Assembly: GCF_025685545.1 (NCBI RefSeq) | Contig: NZ_JAGSYC010000026.1 | Span: forward strand, 806,001 to 870,000 | Length of the DNA stretch: 64,000 nucleotides | Reading direction: 5' to 3' | Source: Granulicella paludicola | Lineage (GTDB): Bacteria > Acidobacteriota > Terriglobia > Terriglobales > Acidobacteriaceae | Shown: positions 34,009-42,714 of the stretch, piece after piece | Layout of the letters: the number at the start of each line of letters is the position of its first letter | Numbering within the stretch: the first letter of the stretch is position 1 | Position numbers and translations under genes: made by a program | The notes under the pieces: generated by a model | What the model was told of the DNA's origin: nothing | The model's input: only the letters and a program-made list of their open reading frames with translations | The model's database searches: none

Positions 34009-35892
34009 ATGATCTGGACGCGACGCGGGTTTATTACTTCACTGTCGAGCACGGCGCTGGTACTTCCGTTTGAGGATGTGCTGAAGCTGGCTGCGCCTTC
34101 GCGGCAGCAGCAACAGGCTCCGCAGATCGGAGCGCGACCGAGCTACGATGCGAAGCCGAAGCCTGCGCCGAAGTCATTGCCATCGCCGGTGACAGGGACT
34201 CCACTGGGGTACAGCTTTGTGGATGTGGCGAAGCAGAGCGGGCTTAACGCGAAGACAATCTATGGGGGCGAGCACAAGAACCGTTTCCTGTTAGAGACGA
34301 CGGGCTGCGGCGTGGCGTTTTATGACTTCGATCACGATGACTGGCTCGATATCTTTCTGGTGAATGGAACACGGCTGGAAGGTTTTGCGAAGGGGCAGGA
34401 GCCGATCAGCAGGCTGTTCAAGAACAATCGCGATGGCACGTTTACGGACATCACGGCGAAGACGGGCATGACGCGCTCGGGATGGGGACAAGGCTGCTGC
34501 GTCGGGGACTATGACAACGACGGACTCGACGATTTGTTCGTCAGTTACTACGGTCAACCAATTCTTTATAAGAACCACGGTGATGGCACGTTTACGGACG
34601 TGACGGCGAAGGCGGGGCTGACGCAGAAGAAGCAGCGGTGGAACTCGGGCTGCGCGTTTCTTGACTACGACAAGGACGGACATCTTGATTTGTTTGTCGC
34701 GAACTATATCGACTTCGATATCAAGACGGCTCCGCTGCCTGAGGCTGCGGGCTGCGCGTACAAGGGCATGCAGGTAGCGTGCGGGCCGCCGGGGCTGGAT
34801 GGCGGGAAGAATATTCTGTATCACAACAACGGCGATGGCACGTTCACGGATGTGAGTGAGAAGGCCGGGATGCTGGACACGATTGGGACGTATGGGCTGA
34901 GCGTGACGGTTGCGGACTTCAACAACGATGGATGGCCGGATATCTATGTTGCGAACGACTCGACGGCGGCAACGTACTACGAGAACCAGAAGGACGGGAC
35001 GTTCAAGGACCTGGCTATCGAGGCGGGGATAGCATACTCGCCGGACGGGAAACCGCAGGCAGGCATGGGTGTCGCGGTGGGTGACTATAACCGCGATGGC
35101 CTACTGGATATTGTGAAGACGAACTTCGCGGGGGACACGGACTCGCTGTATCAGAACCTTGGCGATGGCACGTTCGAAGACCACACGTATCTCTCGGGGT
35201 TGGGCATCAACACGCGGTATCTGGGGTGGGGCGTGAGCTTTGTGGATGTCGATAACGACGGGTGGCTGGACATCTTCATCAGCAACGGGCATGTGTATCC
35301 GGAGGTGGATGGCTCGCACCTGGATGCGCCGTATGCGGAGCACAAGTATCTGTATCGCAACCTGCGCAACGGGCAGTTTGAAGAGGTGACGAGCAAGGCG
35401 GGCAGCGGCATGACCGATGCGGTGCCTGCGCGTGGCTGTGCGATCGGGGATTACGACAATGATGGCGATATGGATATCGTGGTGAACTGCGTGAACTCTA
35501 CTCCGCAGCTGCTGCGATGCGATTCGACGGTGCAGCGCAACTGGATCAAGGTACGGCTGGTGGGGAAGAAGAGTAATCGGACGGGAATCGGTGCACGGAT
35601 TACAGTGACGGCGACGACGGCTCCGCAGGCGATGAGTGGCAGTGTGACGCAGCCGATGAAACAGATAGACGAGGTGCGCAGTGGGGGTAGTTACTACTCG
35701 CAGAACGATCTGCGGATTCACTTCGGGCTGGACCAGGCGGTGAAGGCGGACGTGGTGGAGATTGCGTGGCCTTCGGGCGCGAAGGATGCGCTGAGGGATT
35801 TGGCGGCGAACCATCTGTACGTGATTGAAGAGGGTGGGAAGATTCTGAAGACGGTGGCGATGGGGAGCCCCGTCGCGGGAGCAGCCAAGTGA
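34009..35892 (+). CDS. CRTAC1-type FG-GAP/ASPIC-UnbV repeat protein, Tat-exported
   Basis: 627 residues from the ATG at 34009, placed so that the twin-arginine signal (TRRGFITSLSSTALVL) is N-terminal; AGGAAGAGAG lies upstream. Beta-propeller repeats carry loops such as DFDHDDWLDIFLVNG, DYDNDGLDDLFVSYY, DYDKDGHLDLFVANY and DVDNDGWLDIFISNG. A Cys pair in the form C-x8-C (GCAYKGMQVACGPPGL, about residues 250-262) is shared with two paralogues. The ASPIC/UnbV domain is at about 515-615 (RTGIGARITV, DEVRSGGSYYSQNDLRIHFGL). Tat export suggests folding or calcium loading before transport. The stop overlaps the next gene's start. Confidence 0.9.
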   Translation: MIWTRRGFITSLSSTALVLPFEDVLKLAAPSRQQQQAPQIGARPSYDAKPKPAPKSLPSPVTGTPLGYSFVDVAKQSGLNAKTIYGGEHKNRFLLETTGCGVAFYDFDHDDWLDIFLVNGTRLEGFAKGQEPISRLFKNNRDGTFTDITAKTGMTRSGWGQGCCVGDYDNDGLDDLFVSYYGQPILYKNHGDGTFTDVTAKAGLTQKKQRWNSGCAFLDYDKDGHLDLFVANYIDFDIKTAPLPEAAGCAYKGMQVACGPPGLDGGKNILYHNNGDGTFTDVSEKAGMLDTIGTYGLSVTVADFNNDGWPDIYVANDSTAATYYENQKDGTFKDLAIEAGIAYSPDGKPQAGMGVAVGDYNRDGLLDIVKTNFAGDTDSLYQNLGDGTFEDHTYLSGLGINTRYLGWGVSFVDVDNDGWLDIFISNGHVYPEVDGSHLDAPYAEHKYLYRNLRNGQFEEVTSKAGSGMTDAVPARGCAIGDYDNDGDMDIVVNCVNSTPQLLRCDSTVQRNWIKVRLVGKKSNRTGIGARITVTATTAPQAMSGSVTQPMKQIDEVRSGGSYYSQNDLRIHFGLDQAVKADVVEIAWPSGAKDALRDLAANHLYVIEEGGKILKTVAMGSPVAGAAK

Positions 35893-37604
35893 AGCTGGTT
35901 TCAGCGATGCTGCTGCTGGCTGCGAGCGCGATGCATGCGCAGACGCAGCAGCAGGTGTATCAAGCGACGGCAGAGCATCCGACGCCAGCATGGTTTGTGG
36001 ATGTGGCTGCGAAGGCAGGCATCACCGTGCGCAATGTAAATGGCAGCGCGACGAACAAGCGGTACATTGTGGAGGCGACTGGATCAGGCGTTGCGATTGT
36101 GGACTACGACAACGACGGATGGCCGGACATCTTTCTGGTGAACGGGCAGGAGCTGGAGCAGGACAAGACGCAGAAGGCGCCGACGAACCACCTGTTCCAT
36201 AACAATCACGACGGTACGTTTACGGATGTGACGGAGAAGGCGGGGCTGGTTTCGACGGGGTGGGGTCAGGGGACTTGTGTCGGTGATTACGACAACGATG
36301 GGTTCGATGATCTGTATGTGACGGACTACGGAAAGAACCGACTCTTTCATAATCAGGGCAACGGCACGTTCAAAGAGGTAGCCGAGCAGGCAGGGGTTGC
36401 GGGCAGCGGTAAGGAGTGGGGAACGGGCTGCGCGTTTGTCGATTACGACCGCGATGGCAAGCTCGATCTGATGGTGGCGAACTATGTGCACTTCGACTTG
36501 AGTAAGACGCCTGCGCCTGGAGGCGAGGCGGGCTGCATGTGGAAGGGCGCGCCGGTGATGTGCGGGCCGCGTGGTTTGCCGGGCGCGAAGAACATTCTTT
36601 TTCACAATGAGGGTGGCGGCAAGTTCACGGACGTGAGCACGAAAAGCGGCATCGAGAAGACGGACGCGCATTATTGCTTCTCCGTAACGACGTTGGACTA
36701 CAACGAAGATGGCTGGCCGGATGTTTATGTGGCGTGCGATTCTACGCCAGCGATTCTGTATCGCAATAATCACAACGGTACGTTTACGGATGTCGGGCCG
36801 GATGCGGGTGTAGCGTTCAATGAGGATGGTCGTGAGCAGGCAGGCATGGGGTCAACTGCCGCTGACTATGATGGCGACGGACACCTGGATATCTTCAAGA
36901 CAAATTTTTCGGACGACACGTCGACGCTGTATCACGCGAATGGGGATGGCACGTTTACGGATGTGACGCTCGCGGCGGGGCTGGGGATCAATCTCGACGC
37001 GCTGGGATGGGGTGCGATGTTTGCGGACGTGGACAACGATGGGTATCCCGATCTGCTGGTGGCGAATGGGCATGTGTATCCCGAGGTGGATACGGCGAAG
37101 CTTGGAGCGACGTTCAAGGAGCCGCGTTTTCTTTACTGGAACCAGGGGAACGGGAAGTTCAAGGATGAGTCGAAGAGCGGGGGACCGGGGCTGACGGAGC
37201 GGCTATCGGGGCGTGGGCTGGCGGTGGCCGATCTTTGGAACGATGGGCGGATTGAGGCGGTGGTGAACAACCTGAGCGATCGACCGATGTTGCTGGTGAA
37301 TGAAGCGGCGAATGGCAATCACTGGTTGGGCGTGAAGCTGGTGGGGACGAGCTCGAACCGCGATGCGATTGGCGCGCGGGTGACGCTGCACGGACAGAAG
37401 CGGAGCTGGGTGGATGAGGTTCGCAGTGGGTCGAGTTATTCGAGCAGCAGCGATCTGCGGGTGCACTTCGGTCTGGGTGCGGAGACGAAGCTGACGAACA
37501 TCGAGGTGCGCTGGCCGAAGGGGGAGCGCGAGGTATTTGTTGTGGAGGGTGTGGACAGGATGCTGACGCTGACGGAAGGCAAGGGGAAGCCTGTGGCTCC
37601 GTAG
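35889..37604 (+). CDS. CRTAC1-type FG-GAP/ASPIC-UnbV repeat protein
   Basis: 571 residues. It starts with GTG (35889-35891) overlapping the previous TGA by the GTGA arrangement, so it is translationally coupled. The signal peptide is MKLVSAMLLLAASAMHAQ. Propeller loops include DYDNDGWPDIFLVNG, DYDNDGFDDLYVTDY, DYDRDGKLDLMVANY, DYNEDGWPDVYVACD, DYDGDGHLDIFKTNF and DVDNDGYPDLLVANG. The C-x8-C element (GCMWKGAPVMCGPRGLPG) is at about 213-230. The ASPIC/UnbV domain (SNRDAIGARVTLHG; DEVRSGSSYSSSSDLRVHFGL) ends the protein. It is very close to the preceding paralogue in layout, pointing to local duplication. Confidence 0.9.
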   Translation: MKLVSAMLLLAASAMHAQTQQQVYQATAEHPTPAWFVDVAAKAGITVRNVNGSATNKRYIVEATGSGVAIVDYDNDGWPDIFLVNGQELEQDKTQKAPTNHLFHNNHDGTFTDVTEKAGLVSTGWGQGTCVGDYDNDGFDDLYVTDYGKNRLFHNQGNGTFKEVAEQAGVAGSGKEWGTGCAFVDYDRDGKLDLMVANYVHFDLSKTPAPGGEAGCMWKGAPVMCGPRGLPGAKNILFHNEGGGKFTDVSTKSGIEKTDAHYCFSVTTLDYNEDGWPDVYVACDSTPAILYRNNHNGTFTDVGPDAGVAFNEDGREQAGMGSTAADYDGDGHLDIFKTNFSDDTSTLYHANGDGTFTDVTLAAGLGINLDALGWGAMFADVDNDGYPDLLVANGHVYPEVDTAKLGATFKEPRFLYWNQGNGKFKDESKSGGPGLTERLSGRGLAVADLWNDGRIEAVVNNLSDRPMLLVNEAANGNHWLGVKLVGTSSNRDAIGARVTLHGQKRSWVDEVRSGSSYSSSSDLRVHFGLGAETKLTNIEVRWPKGEREVFVVEGVDRMLTLTEGKGKPVAP

Positions 37605-37634
37605 AGAATTGCTGCATGGCCGGGTCTGCTTCGG

Positions 37635-37683
37635 CGTGGAGCTTGGAGTGTGAGCTGGTAGTGTGAGCTGGGAGTGCCAGCTC
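37635..37683. terminator. Tandem 15-16-bp repeat ending in a hairpin between convergent genes
   Basis: GAGCTTGGAGTGT, GAGCTGGTAGTGT and GAGCTGGGAGTGC are three imperfect direct copies. The last forms a 7-bp hairpin (GAGCTGG, 37665-37671, with CCAGCTC, 37677-37683) overlapping the reverse-strand stop codon. No T-run; termination is inferred from the convergent position. Confidence 0.45.
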
Positions 37684-38128
37684 AGTCGGGGTCGGGTTTT
37701 GGTGCGGGGGGAGCAGGCGGCGGGGGTGGCGGCTTTACGATCTTCTTACGCTTGGTGCGGAGGTATATAACGAGATCGTCGATCTCCGGGGCGGAGAGAC
37801 TATCTGCGAAGGCGGGCATGCTCTTGCTGCCATCGCGAATCTGCGTGGCGACCTGAACGACTGACATGCGCTTGCGGATCTGCTGCAGATCGGGACCCTG
37901 GTCTCCGTTGATGCCTTCGGCGCCGTGGCAATGTGCGCAGCCTTTGGTGGCGAAGAGTTCTTTGCCGTGAAGGTAGGCATTGGAGGAGGCCAGCGCTGGT
38001 GGTGGGCAGAGAAGCAGGTTCCCCTTCGGCAAGCTCAGGGGGACGACAAAGAGGAGAGCAAAGGCAAACGCGAAGATGCTTATGCGAAGGGTGAGACGGG
38101 AGCGTGGATTCGCTGGAAGACTGAGCAC
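37682..38128 (-). CDS. Small exported c-type cytochrome with a Pro-rich tail
   Basis: 148 residues. One haem site CAHCH (about residues 64-68), a likely axial Met in KSMPAFADSLSAPEIDDLVIYL, and the ELFATKGCAHCHG context are typical of a class I monohaem cytochrome c. The C-terminus is basic then Pro-rich (KPPPPPPAPPAPKPDPD). The signal sequence is unusually long: after FAFAFALLFVV comes PLSLPKGNLLLCPPP before the likely cleavage at ALAS. That extra part is the translation of a type A-like repeat. The start is GTG, nine bases after the restored stop of the multihaem cytochrome gene upstream, so it is probably the last gene of that operon. It would carry electrons in the periplasm. Confidence 0.88.
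   Translation of the reverse strand: MLSLPANPRSRLTLRISIFAFAFALLFVVPLSLPKGNLLLCPPPALASSNAYLHGKELFATKGCAHCHGAEGINGDQGPDLQQIRKRMSVVQVATQIRDGSKSMPAFADSLSAPEIDDLVIYLRTKRKKIVKPPPPPPAPPAPKPDPD
38013..38050. repeat. Type A-like repeat inside the cytochrome c signal sequence
   Basis: GCAGGTTCCCCTTCGGCAAG followed by CTCAGGGGGACGACAAA resembles both GCAGATTCCCTTCGGGAATG and CTCCGCTCAGGATGACAA cores. The match is less exact than the mnmG and yceH copies. Confidence 0.6.
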
Positions 38129-38137
38129 GATGCTATT

Positions 38138-40479
38138 TTAGCGGCCTCCGCCACCGGGCAGGGAGGTTTCGCTGGCGGGCAGCATGGGGTCTACTTCGTC
38201 TGCGCCTTTGCGATCGAGATCGTGGATGTGCCAGGGCACGGACTCCTGCGCGATCTCGTGATGCTTGCGGAGGTATTCGAGGGCGTAGGTGCTGGCGGTG
38301 GGGTCGTCTTTCTGGTCGGCGAAGTAGGCGGCTTCCTTGGCGGCTTTGTCTTTGACGCCGAGGCGGCGATAGAGGATGGCGAGGTTATAGTGCGCGGCGA
38401 GGTCGTCGGGATCGATGGACTGGACGGCTTCGTACTCGGCGCGGGCTTCCGCGTAGCGATGGAGCTGGTAGTAGCTGAAGCCGAGCTCGCGATGGGCGTC
38501 ACGGGAACGAGGGAAGGCGACGGAGACCTTTTCAGATTCGCGATGGCCTCATCGACCTGACCTTCGTTGCGCTGTACGAGTGCGAGGTAGTAGAGCGCGC
38601 GGGCGTTGTCCTTGGCGAGCGAGAGAGACTTCTCGAGATAGGGCAGGGCCTCGTCGTACTTTTCCCAGGCGATGTAGGTGATGGCGATGTTGGTGGGAGC
38701 GTCCGCATAGTCGGCGCGGAGGGCGGCTACGCGCTGGAAGGCGGCGACGGAGGCGGCGTACTGCTGCGCGTCGAGCAGGGCGATGCCGTAGTTGTTCCAG
38801 CGCTGCCACTCCGGGTTGGGCGCGTTGATGTCGGGTTTGGCCGAAGGATCGGGCTTCACCGCGGGCGGCACGGAATTGTTGCCTGCGACGAAGGTGCGGC
38901 TGGTGGAGACCATGTCGACGATGGGCTGGTTATAGTGGGTGCCGATCGGTTGGCTCATGCCGAAGTCCATGAAGTGCTGATCGAAGCGGCGGTAGCGCAC
39001 GGTCGCTGTGACGGTGACGGGACCGCCGTTCTTCGGCATCGTGAAGCCATAGCGGATGAGCTGCGAGCGACCGGACTGGATGGTGTTGTTGTAGGCAACG
39101 ACACGGTTGTCCCAGACCTGATGCAGCGCGTTGGTGGTGCCCTGCTTGTTAATGAGGCGGTTGGTGAAGCTGTGGGCAGCGGGGTCGAGCTCGCGATCTT
39201 TCGGCTGGATCGCGCCGGACTCATACAGCGTCTTGCCTGCGGCGTTCTTCACGGTGAAGTCCACCCAGCTCTCGTACATGTCGCGCTGCTCTGGCACATG
39301 CGAGTGAGCAATGCCCTTGTTCTGAATCACGACGGAGACGACGACGCGTTGGCCGGCGGTGAGATCGAAGGGCACAAGGCCGAGTGGAGCGCTGAGCTTA
39401 GAGTCAGGTGCGTCTGCCTGAACGGCGAAGAGATCAACGTTGAAGACAGCGTTCTGTAGGAAGGCGACGATGCGCTTCGCCTGCTCGTCGAAATGATAAA
39501 TCTGCGGGATCGAGGTGTTGGCACCGAGCCAGCGATGGCTGACGAGCTGACCTTTCTTCGCGCCGGGGTCGGGGAGGGCAGCGAGGGCTTCGCGCTGCAT
39601 GTGGCAGGTCTGGCAGGTAGAGACTACGTCCTTCTTGTAGAAGGGCAGTGGTGACTCCTTGGCGAAGGAGGCGTTCTGCCATTCGTCATAGAGTGAGATC
39701 GCGCGTTGCCATTTGTAATCGTTCAAGCTTTTGGGCAGCGCTGCCTTGTGGCAGGAGGAGCAGAACTCGCTGGTCTTGTAGAAGGGCTTCATGACCGCGG
39801 CGGAGTGGCGGTCGAGGTGCGCGAGGATCTCGGCGTCGGTTACGGCGCGGTGGATCGGCTGACCGTTCTCGTCCATGAGGACGGCGGGGATGCCCATGAC
39901 GTAGCTGCCGGTGCCGCGGGTGTCGCCCTTCTGGATGGAGTGGCAGACCATGCAGGTGACGCCGTCCTGATCGTAGGGGCGCGTGCGGGGAGACTTTTCG
40001 GTGAGCGCACCGGAGACGAGCGCGATGGGATCGTGGCAGCCTTCGCAGTGGCGCGTGAAAGCGATGCCCTTTTCGGCGGCGAGCAGGTTCACGTTGCGCA
40101 GGTAGTAAGGGACGCGGTTGGAGTTCGAGTGGACGGACTGGCGCCACTGCGCGTGCGACTCCTGATGGCAGTGACCGCAGTAGGCTGCGGTGGGGAAGTC
40201 TTTGGGGTCGATGAATGCGCCGGTGTCGGTGGTGGCGTTGGAGGGAAGGAACGGACTCTGCTGCCCGAAGCGATAGTTGTAGGTCGCCGCTGTCTTCTGG
40301 TTGTACGCAGCGCGCGCGGTCTCATGTGCCTCAGTGTCCGTGCTGGCGTGGACGCGGTGGGCTGGCAGGAAGGCGGCCGTTCCAGCCAGGGCGAGCCCTG
40401 CGAGAGAGAGTGTGACAAGCTGCGAGCGAGTTAGGCGATTGAACTGGCGCATGATTTGTAGTCGTTGGGCTGCGGCCAT
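38138..40479 (-). CDS. Five-haem c-type cytochrome (c554-like) with TPR domain; apparent frameshift
   Basis: The N-terminal signal (LVTLSLAGLALAGTAAF) is followed by five CXXCH haem sites: CGHCH, CEGCH, CMVCH, CSSCH and CQTCH. The CGHCHQESHAQWRQSVHSN context is that of cytochrome c554-type proteins. A beta-rich middle domain (about 340-540) precedes TPRs (NNYGIALLDAQQYAASVAAFQRVAAL; NIAITYIAWEKYDEALPYLEKSL). After residue 650 the frame collapses into Ser/Thr/Pro noise ending at 38191. One extra A in the run at 38529-38532 would restore TPR sequence (KKVSVAFPRSRDAHRELGFS ... YNLAILYRRLGVKDKAAKEAAY) to a stop at 38138-38140, 780 residues in all and nine bases before the next gene. It may be a sequencing or assembly error, a recent mutation, or slippage. 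Second gene of a CRTAC1-cytochrome operon. Confidence 0.85.
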
Positions 40480-40509
40480 GATGTTAGAGGGAAAGCGAGG
40501 AGATTGTCC

Positions 40510-42405
40510 TCAACCTTTTGGTTGAGTTGCGGGCGCTATTGATGTGCCTTTGCCTTCGACCAGCGGCACGATGCGATCGACGGTCGGCACGGGGAAGGTT
40601 TCGATGCGACCGGAGGGCCAGTGGACTTCGAGGGAGTCCACCGTGGTGCCGGAACCGAGGCCGAAGTGGGCACGGGGATCGGAGGTGGAGGCGAAGCTGC
40701 CGCCGGAGATGATGTCGGCGCGCTGCCGGATGCCGCCGGCGGTGAGGTAGAGCGTGGCGCCGATGGCGTCGCGCGAGGACTTGAGGCCGCTGGGGCCAGG
40801 GGTGACGCTGCCGGTCAGTTTGAATTCGACCCAGTGATTCTTGTTGGGGTCGATGTTGCTCAAGAGTGCGGGCGTGGCGTCGAGGTTGTTGATGACTGCG
40901 CCGAGTCGGCCGTCGTTGAAGAGATCGCCGATGGCGAGACCGCGGGAGGTCATGGGTTCGGCGAGAGCTGTACCTTCGACGGCGGGGACGGGCTCGAGCT
41001 TTTTGCCGAGCTCACTATGAAAGACGAGCGGGCGCTGTGCCCAGCTGGTGCCCCAGTTGTTGGCGTCGGCGTTGCGGTAGATGTGGCCGTTGACTTCGAG
41101 GAGATCCTTCCAGCCATCGTTGTCGTAGTCGAGAAACTGCGTGCCCCAGCCGAGGAAGGGGATGGTCATGGCGGCGATGTGCATGTCGTCGGAGACGTCG
41201 GTGAAGTTAGCGTCGCCGTCGTTGCGATAGAGCACCTTGTAGTCGTCGGAGAAGGTGGTGTTGAAGATGTCAAGCTGACCGTTGTTGCGGTAGTCGCCGA
41301 TGGCGATGCCCATGCTGGCGGTCTCGGCTCCGTTCTTGTTGAGGGCGTAGCCGGAGGGATAGCTCTGGTCTTCGAAGGTGCCGTCGCCTTTGTTGATGTA
41401 CAGGTAATTCGGTGTGGAGTCGTTGGCGACGAGTAGATCGACACGGCCGTCGTTGTTTACGTCGACGAAGACGGAAGATAGTCCGTAGTAGCCGGGTTTA
41501 TCGTTGACACCAGCTTTTTCGCTGACGTCGGTGAAGGTGCCGTTGCCGTTGTTGTGGAAGAGGTGGTCCTGCTCGCCGGGCAGGCCGCGGGGGCCGCAGA
41601 TGGTGCGCACGCCGCGATAGCTGCAGAAGGCGAGGGGTAGGCCGTCGGTGTCGGAGGGCTGGTTCTTGATGTCGTAGTGAACGTAGCCGGGGACGAAGAG
41701 GTCGAGGTTGCCGTCGCCATCGTAGTCGCCCCAGGTGGCACCGGTGGACCAGTTGCCGAGGGTGACGCCGGCTTTTTCGGCTACATCGGTGAAGGTGCCG
41801 TCGTGGTTGTTGTGATACAGCCGGTTCTTGCCGAAGTTGGTGACGTAGATATCGGGGAAGCCGTCGTTGTCGAAGTCGGCGACGGCGGCGCCGAAGCCCC
41901 AACGGTCGTTGGCGACGCCGGCTTTCTCGGTGACGTCGGTGAAGGTTCCATCGTGATTGTTGTGGAAGAGCACGGCATGCGGAGCCATGGCTTTGCCGTC
42001 GAGTGCGGCCTGCGTGCTGCCGTTGACGAGGTAGATGTCGAGCCAGCCGTCGTTGTCATAGTCCAGCAACGCCACGCCGGAGCCGATGGACTCGAGGATG
42101 TAACGTTTCTCCGGTGAGCCCATGGTGTGGTGCCAGGTGGTGATGCCTGCCTTCTGGGCGATGTTCTGGAAGACGAGGGGGCCAGTCTTCACGGTGCCAC
42201 CCGCAGTGATGGGGCGGTTCTGCGCATCGTGGACAGGAGGAAAGACGCCGGAGTCGGCGGAGCCGCCTTTGGCGGGCGATTGAGCACCCTCCTGCGGGCG
42301 TTCCTTCTGAGACTCAAGCGGCGACTGCGCGAATGAGCAGGTCGCCTGGGTGGAGGCGATGGCGAGAGCGAGAATGAGAACCTGCGGGAGCGAAAACTTC
42401 GTCAT
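40510..42405 (-). CDS. CRTAC1-type FG-GAP/ASPIC-UnbV repeat protein (cytochrome operon)
   Basis: 631 residues from the ATG at 42403-42405, where the signal peptide MTKFSLPQVLILALAIAST...SFAQ begins; 22 extra codons upstream have no family character. Propeller loops: DYDNDGWLDIYLVNG, DFDNDGFPDIYVTNF, DYDGDGNLDLFVPGY, DVNNDGRVDLLVAND, DYDNDGWKDLLEVNG. It has the same C-x8-C element (FCSYRGVRTICGPRGLPG) as two other paralogues, and an ASPIC/UnbV domain (SSRDAIGATLYLTAGG; DIISGGSFASTSDPRAHFGLG). It is the first gene of a reverse-strand operon, 30 bases before the multihaem cytochrome, which ties at least this CRTAC1 member to electron transfer or its assembly. Confidence 0.9.
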   Translation of the reverse strand: MTKFSLPQVLILALAIASTQATCSFAQSPLESQKERPQEGAQSPAKGGSADSGVFPPVHDAQNRPITAGGTVKTGPLVFQNIAQKAGITTWHHTMGSPEKRYILESIGSGVALLDYDNDGWLDIYLVNGSTQAALDGKAMAPHAVLFHNNHDGTFTDVTEKAGVANDRWGFGAAVADFDNDGFPDIYVTNFGKNRLYHNNHDGTFTDVAEKAGVTLGNWSTGATWGDYDGDGNLDLFVPGYVHYDIKNQPSDTDGLPLAFCSYRGVRTICGPRGLPGEQDHLFHNNGNGTFTDVSEKAGVNDKPGYYGLSSVFVDVNNDGRVDLLVANDSTPNYLYINKGDGTFEDQSYPSGYALNKNGAETASMGIAIGDYRNNGQLDIFNTTFSDDYKVLYRNDGDANFTDVSDDMHIAAMTIPFLGWGTQFLDYDNDGWKDLLEVNGHIYRNADANNWGTSWAQRPLVFHSELGKKLEPVPAVEGTALAEPMTSRGLAIGDLFNDGRLGAVINNLDATPALLSNIDPNKNHWVEFKLTGSVTPGPSGLKSSRDAIGATLYLTAGGIRQRADIISGGSFASTSDPRAHFGLGSGTTVDSLEVHWPSGRIETFPVPTVDRIVPLVEGKGTSIAPATQPKG

Positions 42406-42714
42406 GGGCGTTGGGGCTTCCGATGGAGAGAACCTGGTTGGGCCGCCGAGGCGGCAGAGGCCAAAAAACATTCGCCATCATACGCTGCGGCGTAGGCGGG
42501 TCGTAAAGAGGCAAGAAAACTATAGCCAACCGTATGCGGATAGCGTTAGGTTGAAGGGGCTGTTATCGCTGATTCGCCAAGCTGTGATGGTTAACCTTAT
42601 CGCGGTAAGAGATTTTTTGCGTTGCGGTTCTGACGGCGTTTCGATGGCAAGCCGTGATGGATTCTGGGGCCCGACACTGGTGATAACCGACGAAGAATGA
42701 AGGAAGTTAGCTGG
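42406..42714. promoter_or_regulatory. Divergent control region between the cytochrome operon and the GntR/LacI-type regulator
   Basis: 309 bases with no gene. Palindromic words include GGTTAACC (42589-42596) and TACGCTGCGGCGTA (about 42482-42495), either of which could be an operator for the neighbouring regulator. There is no direct evidence, and promoters were not convincing. Confidence 0.35.

Noticed and set aside
34291-34824. Reverse frames across CRTAC1 genes rich in Val/Ile/Arg
   Set aside because: Arise from the reverse reading of repeated calcium-loop codons; no ribosome-binding site or signal peptide.
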